Assembly: GCA_020634555.1 (NCBI GenBank)
Contig: JACKBK010000017.1
Span: 1 to 64,000, forward strand
From: Caldilineae bacterium
GTDB taxonomy: Bacteria > Chloroflexota > Anaerolineae > JAAEKA01
Direction of reading: 5' to 3'
DNA: 64,000 nt
Part shown: piece after piece, positions 26,512 through 34,380 of the stretch
How positions within the stretch are numbered: position 1 is the first letter of the stretch
How the letters are laid out: each line of letters opens with the position of its first letter
The notes under the pieces: generated by a model
Told to the model about the DNA's origin: nothing
Database searches by the model: none
The model's input: only the letters and a program-made list of their open reading frames with translations
Program-made: the position numbers and the translations under genes

Positions 26512-29500
26512 TCAATCCTCGCGACCTGCCAGTCGGCTCTTGCGTCGCCAGCTCGTGAACAGCCTGGAGGCAAACAGCAGCAACAGCAGTACGGTCCAGG
26601 CCAGTAGCCCGTTCAGCGGGTTGCCAGCCGCAGCATCGAAGGATGCCAGCGTCACCGCCGTCGGTGTCTGTATGGTCGCGCTGACCGGACCGTGGCGGGT
26701 TGTATGGCCGCCTACATCTACATCCTCCAGCCAGTACCAGGCCGTCTGCCCCGGTGTGACGTCCGCGTCGTCGTACTGGTATGTGAAGCCTTGTGCGCTG
26801 CCCGGGGCCTGCGACGGCACGTAGGCCAGCAGGGTCGCGCTGTCCCAGACGCCGTCCAGCGAGCGATACAGGTTGAAACCGGCATTATCGATCTCGCTCA
26901 CCGTCTCCCAGGAAACCCGGATCGCGTCCGGGCGTGCCGCCGCACCAAATGCGGCCAGCGTCACCGCCAGCGGCGTGCAGGTGTCAACACAGACCTGCCC
27001 CTGGTTGCCCAGGCCGTCGGTGTACGTGTAGGGTCCCGGCTGGTTCATCTCACGCTGGTAGGTCTGGCCCGGCTTAAGCATGCCACCATCCCAGCCCAGC
27101 GTGGTGCTGATAGGATTGAGCACGCTCAGCGGTTGCAGCACCGGGTTGTCGGTCTGCGTCGCCAGGTCGGCCGGGCTGAGGCCGTCCACCTCGGCTTGCC
27201 ACTGCACCGTCGTGCCGGCCGGCACGGTGACGCTGGGCGGTTGCGGCCCGCCGGCGGTCAGCAGGATCTCGGTCACAGTTTCGATGGCGGGTGGCTCGGT
27301 CCAGGGTGTGTAGGGTACATTGACGTGGACGATTTCGTTGACGACGGTGATCACCGGGCTGCGCCATGGCTGATAGCCCGGCTTGCCGTCCACCTGCAGA
27401 TAGTACTGGCCGGGCGGGGTGAAGAAGGCAAAGTAGCCGTCCGCGCTGGTCACCTGCGGGTTGATCTGGTTGTTGTACAGCCCGGCCGGCCACGGCGTCC
27501 AGCCGCCCCACTCCGGCAGGTACTCGTAGAGCGTCACCGTGACGCCGTCGATGGCGTGCGCGGTCGGGTCGTTGGGATCAAAGCCCTGGGTCACGTCGAA
27601 CACGTAGCCGTCGGGATCGATCAGGATGCGCCCGTTGGACGAGACGTAGTTGCCGCCGCAGTCGGCCCAGAAGACGACGTTGTGCGCACCGCCGGTAATG
27701 GCGAAGGTGTAGTCGGGAAACGCGCCGGTCGGATCGTAGCGGTGGTTGTCGGCGATGACCCAGATGCTGCTGGGCTGTCCGGTTGTGCCCGATTCGGGCG
27801 GGCAGTTGCAGCCATACAGATGCAACGTCGTGTTCCAGAAGCCATAGACGCCTGGGATGCGCCAGTTCTGGCTGGCGAACTCACCGCTGTTGTTGCGGAA
27901 GCCGAACACCAAATGCTGGCCGGCTTTCGGCCCCACCGTGGGCGTGCCCTCCCACTCTGAGCGCTGCGGGCACCAAAAGCTGAGCGGCGGCCGCAGCGTC
28001 ACGACAGAGCTGGGAGCGCTGCACGCGCCGCCGGGAATGCACGCCTGAACCGTCAGCAGTTCGGTCGCGCTGCCGCCGTAGGTGTAGGCGATGCTGAAGC
28101 GGCCCTCCGCGTCGGCCTGCGTTTGCAGCACCTGCACACCGTCGATGAGCACCAACACGTCCAGATTCGGCTGGGCCACGCCGCTGACATCGACATCGCC
28201 GGGGCACAGCTCGCCGCTGCCCGGCTCGGTCAGCAGCGGCGCCATGACGGGAATCTGCGTGGTCGCTTGCGCCTCAAGCTGGTAAGGGCCGGCGTGTAGG
28301 GTCGCCGTGTTGGTGTACACCCCGCCTCCTACAGGATTGTCATAGCTGGCCGCCATGCTGATCAGCCCAGACTGGCCGCGGGCGACCTGTCCCTCCGGCT
28401 GCCACGTCAGCGTCTGGCCGGCCTGGCCGAACGTCATGGCCGGCGTGTGGGATTCGCCGGTAAGAGTCATACCGGTCGGCAGCTCGTCGTCGATCGTCAC
28501 CGACAGCGGCGACGCGTTGGCGTCCGGGCTGCCGTAGTAGTACGACAGGAAGTAGTCTTGGCTAAGGCTATGCTCCAGCACGCCGCTCTGCGGGTCCGCA
28601 GTTACGGACCAGCGCGGCGCCAGCGCGCTCTTGTCGAAGTGGAACTGGTTCTCCGGCACACGGCTGAAGGTGTAGATCATATCGCCGGTCCAGTCGGTGA
28701 CGAAGATATGGTTGCCGTCCGGCGTCGTGTCAACCCCGGCCCACAGCACGCCGGCGAAGCCGGTGACCATCTCACTGACCGCGCCGGTGGTCGGGTTGAC
28801 GCGCAGCAGGCGGGGAGGGGTCGCGTCGACGACCCACAGGTCGCCTGTCAGCGGATCAATGGTAATGCCGCGCGGATCGGCAATCGGCGTCTGTGTGGTC
28901 ACAGGCGTCAGGGTAGGCCCGTCATCCAACCGGAAGATTGTGCCATCCGCCGTGCCCAGCGGATCGACGATGTAGATCGCCGAGGAACTGATGGCGACAT
29001 CGACCGGGTCGCCCAAAGGGCCAACGCTCTGGGCGTCGGTGTAAATCAGCACTTCGCCTTCAGCTGTGTCCGGCGACCAGCGCCAGATGTAGTCCCCGCC
29101 GCTATTGGCGCCGCGGTCAACCAACAGCGCCTGGCCGGCGCTGAGAATCGGCCCTGTATAGTCGGCCGGCGCGACTGCCATACCCACAGGGTCATCGTCG
29201 CCGCTGCCCAGACCGCTGAGCCATGTTGTGCGCGTCGTGGTGCCGTACGCTGTCCGATATACCCCGCCGCCGTAGTCTTCTGAGAGAAAGATGTCGCCGT
29301 CGGTCGGGTCTACAAACACAGCAGACGGCCGGTCGGCCGCGGTGATCGACGAGATCGTGCCATCGACGTTGACGCGGTTCAGGTTGCCGCCGCCGCCACT
29401 GGATGGTCGGCGTCCGTAGTAAAGCAGACCATCGATGGGGTTGTAGTGCGCTCCTACCGGATCCGCTGCGGCTGTGGCGGTGCTGATCACCCAGCCCGGT

Positions 29501-29667
29501 TCCACAATGCTTATCTCGTCAGGCGCGCCAGGAGCGGCCAGTGCCTGCGGCGCGTAAGCTGCCAGCAATCCAGAGAGCAGCGATACACACAGCAAGAGCC
29601 GCAGCGGCAAGCTATGAACGATCCTCATTTTCTGAAAAGTGGCGGGTCGTGTGTTGTTTCGTTTCAT
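26512..29667 (-). CDS. Surface protein A: propeller, repeat domains and shared C-terminal anchor module
   Basis: 1051 residues. A signal peptide (LLLCVSLLSGLLAAYAPQALA) is followed by an NHL-like propeller (residues about 50-350; VFVDPTDGDIFLSEDYG, ITIDPLTGDLWVVDA), a DUF11-like region (LSVTIDDELPTGMTLTG), an Ig-like segment, a Cys-containing middle and a carboxypeptidase-regulatory-like domain (TSADGYFAFFTPPGQYYLQV). The last 190 residues are a module shared with genes at 34357 and 40553: PLAVTLAAF, WETVSEIDNAGFNLYRS, PSQAPGSAQG, YWLEDVDVGG, GPVSATIQ, then a membrane helix and a basic end (SWRRKSRLAGRED). The layout suggests export and anchoring. GGAGG precedes the ATG by ten bases. It lies downstream of a lipoprotein gene and divergent from the first SARP-like regulator. 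Confidence 0.85.
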   Translation of the reverse strand: MKRNNTRPATFQKMRIVHSLPLRLLLCVSLLSGLLAAYAPQALAAPGAPDEISIVEPGWVISTATAAADPVGAHYNPIDGLLYYGRRPSSGGGGNLNRVNVDGTISSITAADRPSAVFVDPTDGDIFLSEDYGGGVYRTAYGTTTRTTWLSGLGSGDDDPVGMAVAPADYTGPILSAGQALLVDRGANSGGDYIWRWSPDTAEGEVLIYTDAQSVGPLGDPVDVAISSSAIYIVDPLGTADGTIFRLDDGPTLTPVTTQTPIADPRGITIDPLTGDLWVVDATPPRLLRVNPTTGAVSEMVTGFAGVLWAGVDTTPDGNHIFVTDWTGDMIYTFSRVPENQFHFDKSALAPRWSVTADPQSGVLEHSLSQDYFLSYYYGSPDANASPLSVTIDDELPTGMTLTGESHTPAMTFGQAGQTLTWQPEGQVARGQSGLISMAASYDNPVGGGVYTNTATLHAGPYQLEAQATTQIPVMAPLLTEPGSGELCPGDVDVSGVAQPNLDVLVLIDGVQVLQTQADAEGRFSIAYTYGGSATELLTVQACIPGGACSAPSSVVTLRPPLSFWCPQRSEWEGTPTVGPKAGQHLVFGFRNNSGEFASQNWRIPGVYGFWNTTLHLYGCNCPPESGTTGQPSSIWVIADNHRYDPTGAFPDYTFAITGGAHNVVFWADCGGNYVSSNGRILIDPDGYVFDVTQGFDPNDPTAHAIDGVTVTLYEYLPEWGGWTPWPAGLYNNQINPQVTSADGYFAFFTPPGQYYLQVDGKPGYQPWRSPVITVVNEIVHVNVPYTPWTEPPAIETVTEILLTAGGPQPPSVTVPAGTTVQWQAEVDGLSPADLATQTDNPVLQPLSVLNPISTTLGWDGGMLKPGQTYQREMNQPGPYTYTDGLGNQGQVCVDTCTPLAVTLAAFGAAARPDAIRVSWETVSEIDNAGFNLYRSLDGVWDSATLLAYVPSQAPGSAQGFTYQYDDADVTPGQTAWYWLEDVDVGGHTTRHGPVSATIQTPTAVTLASFDAAAGNPLNGLLAWTVLLLLLFASRLFTSWRRKSRLAGRED

Positions 29668-29731
29668 TGCAAGTATTCCTCCGTAGTAAGCGACTGCTGC
29701 GAAACAGGTTCAGGCAAGAAATTCATCGCTG

Positions 29732-29771
29732 GCTGGGGTAGCAGGCGAGTTTTCCCGTCCGCTACCCCAGC
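29732..29771 (-). terminator. Hairpin between lipoprotein and surface protein A
   Basis: GCTGGGGTAGC at 29732-29742 pairs perfectly with 29761-29771 around an 18-base loop. It lies directly after the lipoprotein stop codon (29785). It could end that transcript or reduce read-through into the surface protein gene. Confidence 0.6.
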
Positions 29772-29784
29772 AGCGTTTGAGGCT

Positions 29785-30654
29785 CTAGCCCTCCACCGCC
29801 AGCTCAGCTACCATGCCCATCATGAAGTGGGGCGCGCCATCGGCGTTGGACGAGGGGATGAAGCACAGAAGGCCATAGTGCTTGCCAGCCTCCAGATTGG
29901 CCGTGAAGTAGGCTTCACTGTCGGTGGCGATGGCGCCAATGCCGCCCACAGGCATGCCCGGCGGGGGACCAGCCGGGGCGTCGGATGCCATGGCAGCCAG
30001 GAAATCCTGCACGCTTGCGCCCGGCGCCAGTTCAATCAGCGAGAGTTCGTGCGGCTCGGTGCCTGTGTTGACGACCTTGATGGTCTGGTCGCCTGGAGCC
30101 ACGGTCTGGTCGGAGATCTTGAACTGGTAGTCCACCAGTTCCACGGTCAGGTCAGCATCAGGCGCCTGGGCCGTCGCGCCGCTGGCGGCGGTGACGCTGA
30201 AGGGCTTGATCAGTCCCTTTGCAGCGTGGGGAATCCCGTCAGGGCCGGGGATCACATCGATTACCACGTAGTCGCCTGCTTCCAGATTCACCATGGTAGA
30301 GGCACTGGCGCCCGGCATCACGCCGGTAGGCCCACCCGCGCTGGCCAACCACTCGGGCACGCCGGTTAGCTCGCCCTGCAGCGCAGCAGCCAGGTCGTTC
30401 ATGGTCTTGCCCTCCAGGAAGCGGAAAAGCTGGGCCTGGTGTTGGTCCTCGCCCTGGTTGGTCAGTTCGACGCGCGTCCAGCCAGCCGGTGTGCTGTCCG
30501 GCCCGCTGAACCCGGTCTCGGTGGCGGTGAAGCTCACCGCGGGGATGGACGGCGCCTCGGCAGCCGGAGCCGGGGCCTGGCAGCCGGCAACCGCGAGAGA
30601 CAGGACGCTGAGTATCAACAGGAAAATGGTCAAGTTGGTCTTTCGGTAGAACAC
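29785..30654 (-). CDS. Lipoprotein with two cupredoxin-like repeats
   Basis: 289 residues. The signal sequence (TIFLLILSVLSLAVAGC) ends in a lipobox, so the protein is lipid-anchored outside the cell. Two homologous halves of about 120 residues follow (AVSFTATETGFSGPDSTPAG and TVELVDYQFKISDQTVAPGD). The second half has His in TEPHELS, Cys in GLLCFIP, His in GAPHF and Met in MMGM, in the order and spacing of a type 1 copper site. The first half lacks the Cys. A role in copper binding or electron transfer is plausible, not proven. The frame is open upstream, but AAGGAG six bases before GTG 30654 fixes the start. Confidence 0.78.
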   Translation of the reverse strand: MFYRKTNLTIFLLILSVLSLAVAGCQAPAPAAEAPSIPAVSFTATETGFSGPDSTPAGWTRVELTNQGEDQHQAQLFRFLEGKTMNDLAAALQGELTGVPEWLASAGGPTGVMPGASASTMVNLEAGDYVVIDVIPGPDGIPHAAKGLIKPFSVTAASGATAQAPDADLTVELVDYQFKISDQTVAPGDQTIKVVNTGTEPHELSLIELAPGASVQDFLAAMASDAPAGPPPGMPVGGIGAIATDSEAYFTANLEAGKHYGLLCFIPSSNADGAPHFMMGMVAELAVEG

Positions 30655-30737
30655 GGTACACTCCTTGGATTGAAATAGGGTTTCCACTTGGATCACAAAC
30701 ATTTGGGGGTTTCGCAGTGATCTGCCAGACGGCAGTG

Positions 30738-30974
30738 TCATCGCTTGCGTTGTTTTTCGTCGGGTTGTCCTCCTGTAGCGCTATCGGCGGGCTGTCGGCC
30801 CGAAATTTCCAGCGTCTCGTTCGTCATCTCCCCCAAGAAGGCCACCAGATCGCTCAATGCGCCGAAACTGTATCGTTCCTTGACGTATGCGTTCTCCAGC
30901 GTTGCGTGCCATGGTTTGTCGTTGCCTGTGCGCCAGAGTCGCAGGACGTAGGCAAAGTAGTCTTGGTTCGACAT
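30738..30974 (-). CDS. Small conserved protein A, paired with a SARP-like regulator
   Basis: 78 residues, function unknown. It has no signal peptide or membrane helix. The core (YVLRLWRTGNDKPWHATLEN, then ERYSFGALSDLVAFLGE) matches the small protein at 43055-43273: a Trp near the start, a TLEN/SLER segment, an ER and an F-x-x-L-x-x-L-x-A-[FY] helix. Both sit at the head of minus-strand exported-protein genes facing a SARP-like regulator. The C-terminus is hydrophilic (DEKQRKR). The start codon overlaps the -35 box of the regulator promoter on the other strand. It is possibly a regulatory or chaperone-like partner, by position only. Confidence 0.7.
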   Translation of the reverse strand: MSNQDYFAYVLRLWRTGNDKPWHATLENAYVKERYSFGALSDLVAFLGEMTNETLEISGRQPADSATGGQPDEKQRKR

Positions 30975-30996
30975 GAGTAGACGATCTCAGTATAAT
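30968..30996 (+). promoter_or_regulatory. Promoter of the first SARP-like regulator
   Basis: TCGACA at 30968-30973, a 17-base spacer and a perfect TATAAT at 30991-30996. A minus-strand TATACT at 30994-30989 overlaps it, so the two divergent transcripts start from the same few bases. Predicted leader to the ATG at 31160 is about 157 bases. Confidence 0.65.
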
Positions 30997-30998
30997 TG

Positions 30999-31012
30999 GG
31001 CAACCGGTTGCC
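30999..31012. promoter_or_regulatory. Operator-like perfect palindrome at the divergent promoter
   Basis: GGCAACCGGTTGCC, a 14-bp perfect palindrome that begins three bases after the -10 box and covers the expected start of transcription. A dimeric repressor bound here would block both divergent promoters. Confidence 0.5.
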
Positions 31013-31159
31013 AGTTTGCCGGGATGGCAGCTTCCAGGAGATGGCGGTTTTTGCCGGACGGCGTTCCTGACCCTCGCAGCTCGCTGCACACCTCGATCAG
31101 ATGGCTTCAGCATACAGCATGACTCTTCAGGAAGTCTTTATTTTCCCTTCAGGAAAGCC

Positions 31160-34100
31160 ATGACCCGATCAGGATTGGCGATTTTCCTGCTGGGAGGTGT
31201 GCGAATCGAGTTGGACAGTTCGCCCGTCACCGGGCTTGCCTCACGCAAGGCCGAAGCCCTGTTGATCTATCTGGCCTACGAGCAGCAGGTCAAGAGCCGC
31301 GAGTTCCTGGCCGGAATGCTGTGGCCTGACTCCTCCCAGGCGCGGGGATTGGCCAACCTCAGCGTCGTGTTGACCAGTCTGCGCAAGCAACTGGACCCTT
31401 TCCTCCACACAACGCATCAGACGATCGCCTTCGTTCACGATCGAGATTACACCCTGGATGTGGCTGATTTCGAGAGGGACATCGGTAACGCCCGGCGTCT
31501 GCAACAGCAACAGGGGCAGATAACCCGTGCAGCGGCGGCCTTGCTGATCAGCGCCACCGAGGCCTACCGGGGAGATTTTCTGGCAGGTTTCTCGATTCGA
31601 CAAGCGCCCGATTTCGAGGCGTGGGCCTTGCTTGAACAGGAGCGATTGCGGCGGCTGGCACTGGAGGCCATGCACGACCTGGGCAATTTCTACATGGGGC
31701 GCGGCCAATTCACCACCGGCATCGAACAGGTTAACCGGTTGCTTGCATTGGACCCGCTGCGAGAGGATGGCCACCGGTTGCTGATGCGCCTGCTGGCGCT
31801 GGACGGCCAGCGCGCGTCAGCCCTGGCGCAGTTCGACCGCTGTTTCGAGGTGCTGCGCGATGAACTGGGCGTCGAGCCAGACGACGAAACAGCCGCGTTG
31901 TATGAGGCAATTGCCAAGGACGAATTCCCGTCCGGCCAAGGCGTCCGGGAAGCAGCGCCTGCCATAGCTGCAGGCCAGGTTCCCGTCGCGCCCTCACACA
32001 ACCTGCCCCACATCCCCACCCCGTTCGTGGGCCGCGAGCTAGAACAATCCCAGATCGCTGCCCGGCTGGACAGCCTGGACTGCCGTCTGTTGACGTTGAC
32101 CGGCCCCGGCGGAATCGGCAAGACGCGGCTGGCCCTGCAAGCCGCGGGCCAGCGCCTGGCCACCTATCGCGATGGCGTCTGGTTTGTGGGGCTGGCCGCA
32201 CTGGACGACGCAGCCGGCATCCCATCGGCCATCGCCTCAGCCATGGGCTTCGCTTTTTCGGGGCCGGCCGATCCCGCCAACCAGTTGGTGGATTTCCTGA
32301 GAAACAAGGAAACGCTGCTGCTGCTGGACAACTTCGAGCAACTGATCGGCGACCAAAGCCTGGATCTGGTCGCGCGCCTGCTGGCCGAGGCGCCGGGGAC
32401 CCAGATGCTTGTCACCTCGCGCGAGCGGCTGAACCTGCAAGCCGAGTGGATCGTCGATGTGAGTGGACTGCCCTATCCGGCCGATTCCGCCGATCCCCGG
32501 GCCGGCCACTATGCCGCCGTGCGCCTTCTGGTACAGCACGCCCAACGCCTGCGAACAGACTTCAAGCTGGATGCCACCAACCAGGCAGCCGTGGTGCGCA
32601 TCTGCCAGATGGTGGATGGCATGCCTCTGGCCCTGGAACTGGCCGCGTCCTGGATCAGGGCCCTGGCGCCGCAGGAGATCGTCGCCGAGTTGGCGCGCGG
32701 CCTGGAAGTGCTCACTACCACAGCCCGGGATCTGCCGGCCCGCCACCGCAGCATCCGGGCAGTGTTTGACTACTCGTGGCAATCCCTCAGCCAGGAGCAG
32801 CAGGTTGCCCTGATGCAGCTTTCGGTGTTCCGGGGCGGATTCACGCGAGAAACCGCAGCCGCGGTGGCAGGCGTAACGGCTGGCGTGCTGCTGGCATTGG
32901 TGGACAAATCGCTGGTGCGCCCCTTGGCGTCAGGCCGCTTCCTTAAACATGTGCTGACCAACCAGTACGCGGAGTCGCGCTTGGCCGAGCACCCCCAGCT
33001 TGAACGGCAGGTACATGCCGACCATGCCCGCTATTTCGCCGAGAGGCTGCAACGGCAGGAGCACGGCTTCTACGGTTCCGATGACCGGAACGCCCTGGGT
33101 TGGATGGTGGCTGAGGAGGAGAACATCCGGCGCGCCTGGCGCTGGGCCGTGGCCGAACAAGACCTCACGCTCGTTGGCCACTTCCTGGAAAGCTTCCTTT
33201 ATTTCTTCGACATTCAAGGACGCTACCGGGAAGGCGCCGAACTGACGCAGGAGGCGCTGGCAGCGCTGGCGCCCATTGACGGCGAAAGCGAACCCCGGTT
33301 TCGCCGGGTGCTGGGGCGGCTGACGGCTCTGGACGGCGGATTCCGCTTCCGCCTGGGCGATTTCGAGGGTACCCGGCTCCAGGCTGAGCGCGCCGTTGCG
33401 CTGTTGGAGCCTTTCAGGCCGTTGCTGGACCTGGGCCACGCCTTTTTGTACCGGGGCATCGGCTTCTATGGCCTGGGCGATCTCGACAGATGCCTGGCGG
33501 ATTCGCTGAGAGCCAGGGATGCCTATCGTGAGGCAGGCCATGCCTGGGGTGAGGGAGCGGCGCTGGACAACGCCGGCACCATCCTCTCCCTGCAAGGCCA
33601 CCATGATGAGGGCCGCCGTCTGCACCTTGAGGCGCTGGAGATCGCCCAGAAGCTGGGCAGCCGCTACCTCATGGCCGCTCTCCTGGGTGATCTGGCCAAC
33701 ATCGAAACGGCGGCTGGAGATCATGACAAGGCGCTGGACTATGCTGAACGCTCCCTGGCCGTGATTGAGGAGATGGAACGGCCCTACATGACCGCCACTA
33801 TCTCGCGCGCCCTGGGCGACATCGCCCTGCAAAGCGGTGACTACAGCGCGGCAGAAGAACACCTGGCCAAAGCCCTGGCTATCGCCCGCAACACCGGCAA
33901 CCGCCTGGATCTGGCTGATGCCTTAGTACAGCTCGGCGCTGTCCACATGGCCCAGAAGCGCTATGAACTGGCAACCGAGGCCTACCAGGAGGCAGTTGCC
34001 ACGGCAGGGGACATCCAGGCGCGCCTGATGGTCGCCGACGCGCTGGCAGGCTTGGGCGAGGTTGCAATACACAGGGGAGCGCCGCACAAGGCTGTGACCC

Positions 34101-34276
34101 TGTTGGCTTTCGTGGTCACCAACGGTGTAAGCCGGGCCGAGACTTGCCAGAAGGCCGAAGCGCTGTTGCAGGAGGCATCCACCCTGCTTTCACGCGATGC
34201 GTACCAGAATGCTGAAAAGCGAGGACAGGCGCTGACTTCCGATGCCGCCATTGCCCTCGTGTCCAGGTACACCTGA
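31160..34276 (+). CDS. SARP-like transcriptional regulator 1 (winged helix, BTAD, NB-ARC, TPR)
   Basis: 1038 residues. An N-terminal OmpR-type winged helix (LASRKAEALLIYLAYE) is followed by a BTAD domain (EAYRGDFLAGFSI, LREDGHRLLMRLLALDGQ, LRDELGVEPDDET). Then comes an NB-ARC/AAA ATPase with Walker A GPGGIGKTRLAL near residue 313 and Walker B LLLLDNFEQL near 386, and a C-terminal half of TPR repeats. This is the architecture of large SARP/AfsR-type regulators, which bind direct repeats and recruit RNA polymerase, with ATP and TPR ligands controlling activity. The ATG at 31160 is preceded by AGGA and starts the family pattern. It faces surface protein A and its neighbours and is followed by a hairpin. 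Confidence 0.92.
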   Translation: MTRSGLAIFLLGGVRIELDSSPVTGLASRKAEALLIYLAYEQQVKSREFLAGMLWPDSSQARGLANLSVVLTSLRKQLDPFLHTTHQTIAFVHDRDYTLDVADFERDIGNARRLQQQQGQITRAAAALLISATEAYRGDFLAGFSIRQAPDFEAWALLEQERLRRLALEAMHDLGNFYMGRGQFTTGIEQVNRLLALDPLREDGHRLLMRLLALDGQRASALAQFDRCFEVLRDELGVEPDDETAALYEAIAKDEFPSGQGVREAAPAIAAGQVPVAPSHNLPHIPTPFVGRELEQSQIAARLDSLDCRLLTLTGPGGIGKTRLALQAAGQRLATYRDGVWFVGLAALDDAAGIPSAIASAMGFAFSGPADPANQLVDFLRNKETLLLLDNFEQLIGDQSLDLVARLLAEAPGTQMLVTSRERLNLQAEWIVDVSGLPYPADSADPRAGHYAAVRLLVQHAQRLRTDFKLDATNQAAVVRICQMVDGMPLALELAASWIRALAPQEIVAELARGLEVLTTTARDLPARHRSIRAVFDYSWQSLSQEQQVALMQLSVFRGGFTRETAAAVAGVTAGVLLALVDKSLVRPLASGRFLKHVLTNQYAESRLAEHPQLERQVHADHARYFAERLQRQEHGFYGSDDRNALGWMVAEEENIRRAWRWAVAEQDLTLVGHFLESFLYFFDIQGRYREGAELTQEALAALAPIDGESEPRFRRVLGRLTALDGGFRFRLGDFEGTRLQAERAVALLEPFRPLLDLGHAFLYRGIGFYGLGDLDRCLADSLRARDAYREAGHAWGEGAALDNAGTILSLQGHHDEGRRLHLEALEIAQKLGSRYLMAALLGDLANIETAAGDHDKALDYAERSLAVIEEMERPYMTATISRALGDIALQSGDYSAAEEHLAKALAIARNTGNRLDLADALVQLGAVHMAQKRYELATEAYQEAVATAGDIQARLMVADALAGLGEVAIHRGAPHKAVTLLAFVVTNGVSRAETCQKAEALLQEASTLLSRDAYQNAEKRGQALTSDAAIALVSRYT

Positions 34277-34297
34277 AACGGAGAGGGCATCCTTTGA

Positions 34298-34332
34298 AAA
34301 TGACCGGCGCTTGCGGAAAGTGCCGGTCATTT
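34298..34332. terminator. Terminator-like hairpin between converging genes
   Basis: AAATGACCGGC (34298-34308) pairs perfectly with 34322-34332 around a 13-base loop. It lies between the regulator 1 stop and the stop of surface protein B. The A/T ends of the stem give a short U-tract in either direction. Confidence 0.7.
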
Positions 34333-34349
34333 GAGTCTGTGCGCGCGAG

Positions 34350-34380
34350 ATGAAAGTCACTTTCGGCCAGTGGCTGTCAC
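34350..34380 (-). repeat. Inverted repeat flanking surface gene B, left copy
   Basis: On the minus strand this 31-base stretch (starting GTGACAGCCACTGGCC) matches 37023-37053 on the plus strand at 27 of 31 positions by manual alignment. It includes the last codons and stop of surface gene B. The two copies bracket that gene in opposite orientation. Confidence 0.65.

Noticed and set aside
30738..30974. Toxin-antitoxin component
   Set aside because: No partner gene of suitable size overlaps it, and its paralogue at 43055 is coupled to a fibre gene rather than to a toxin.
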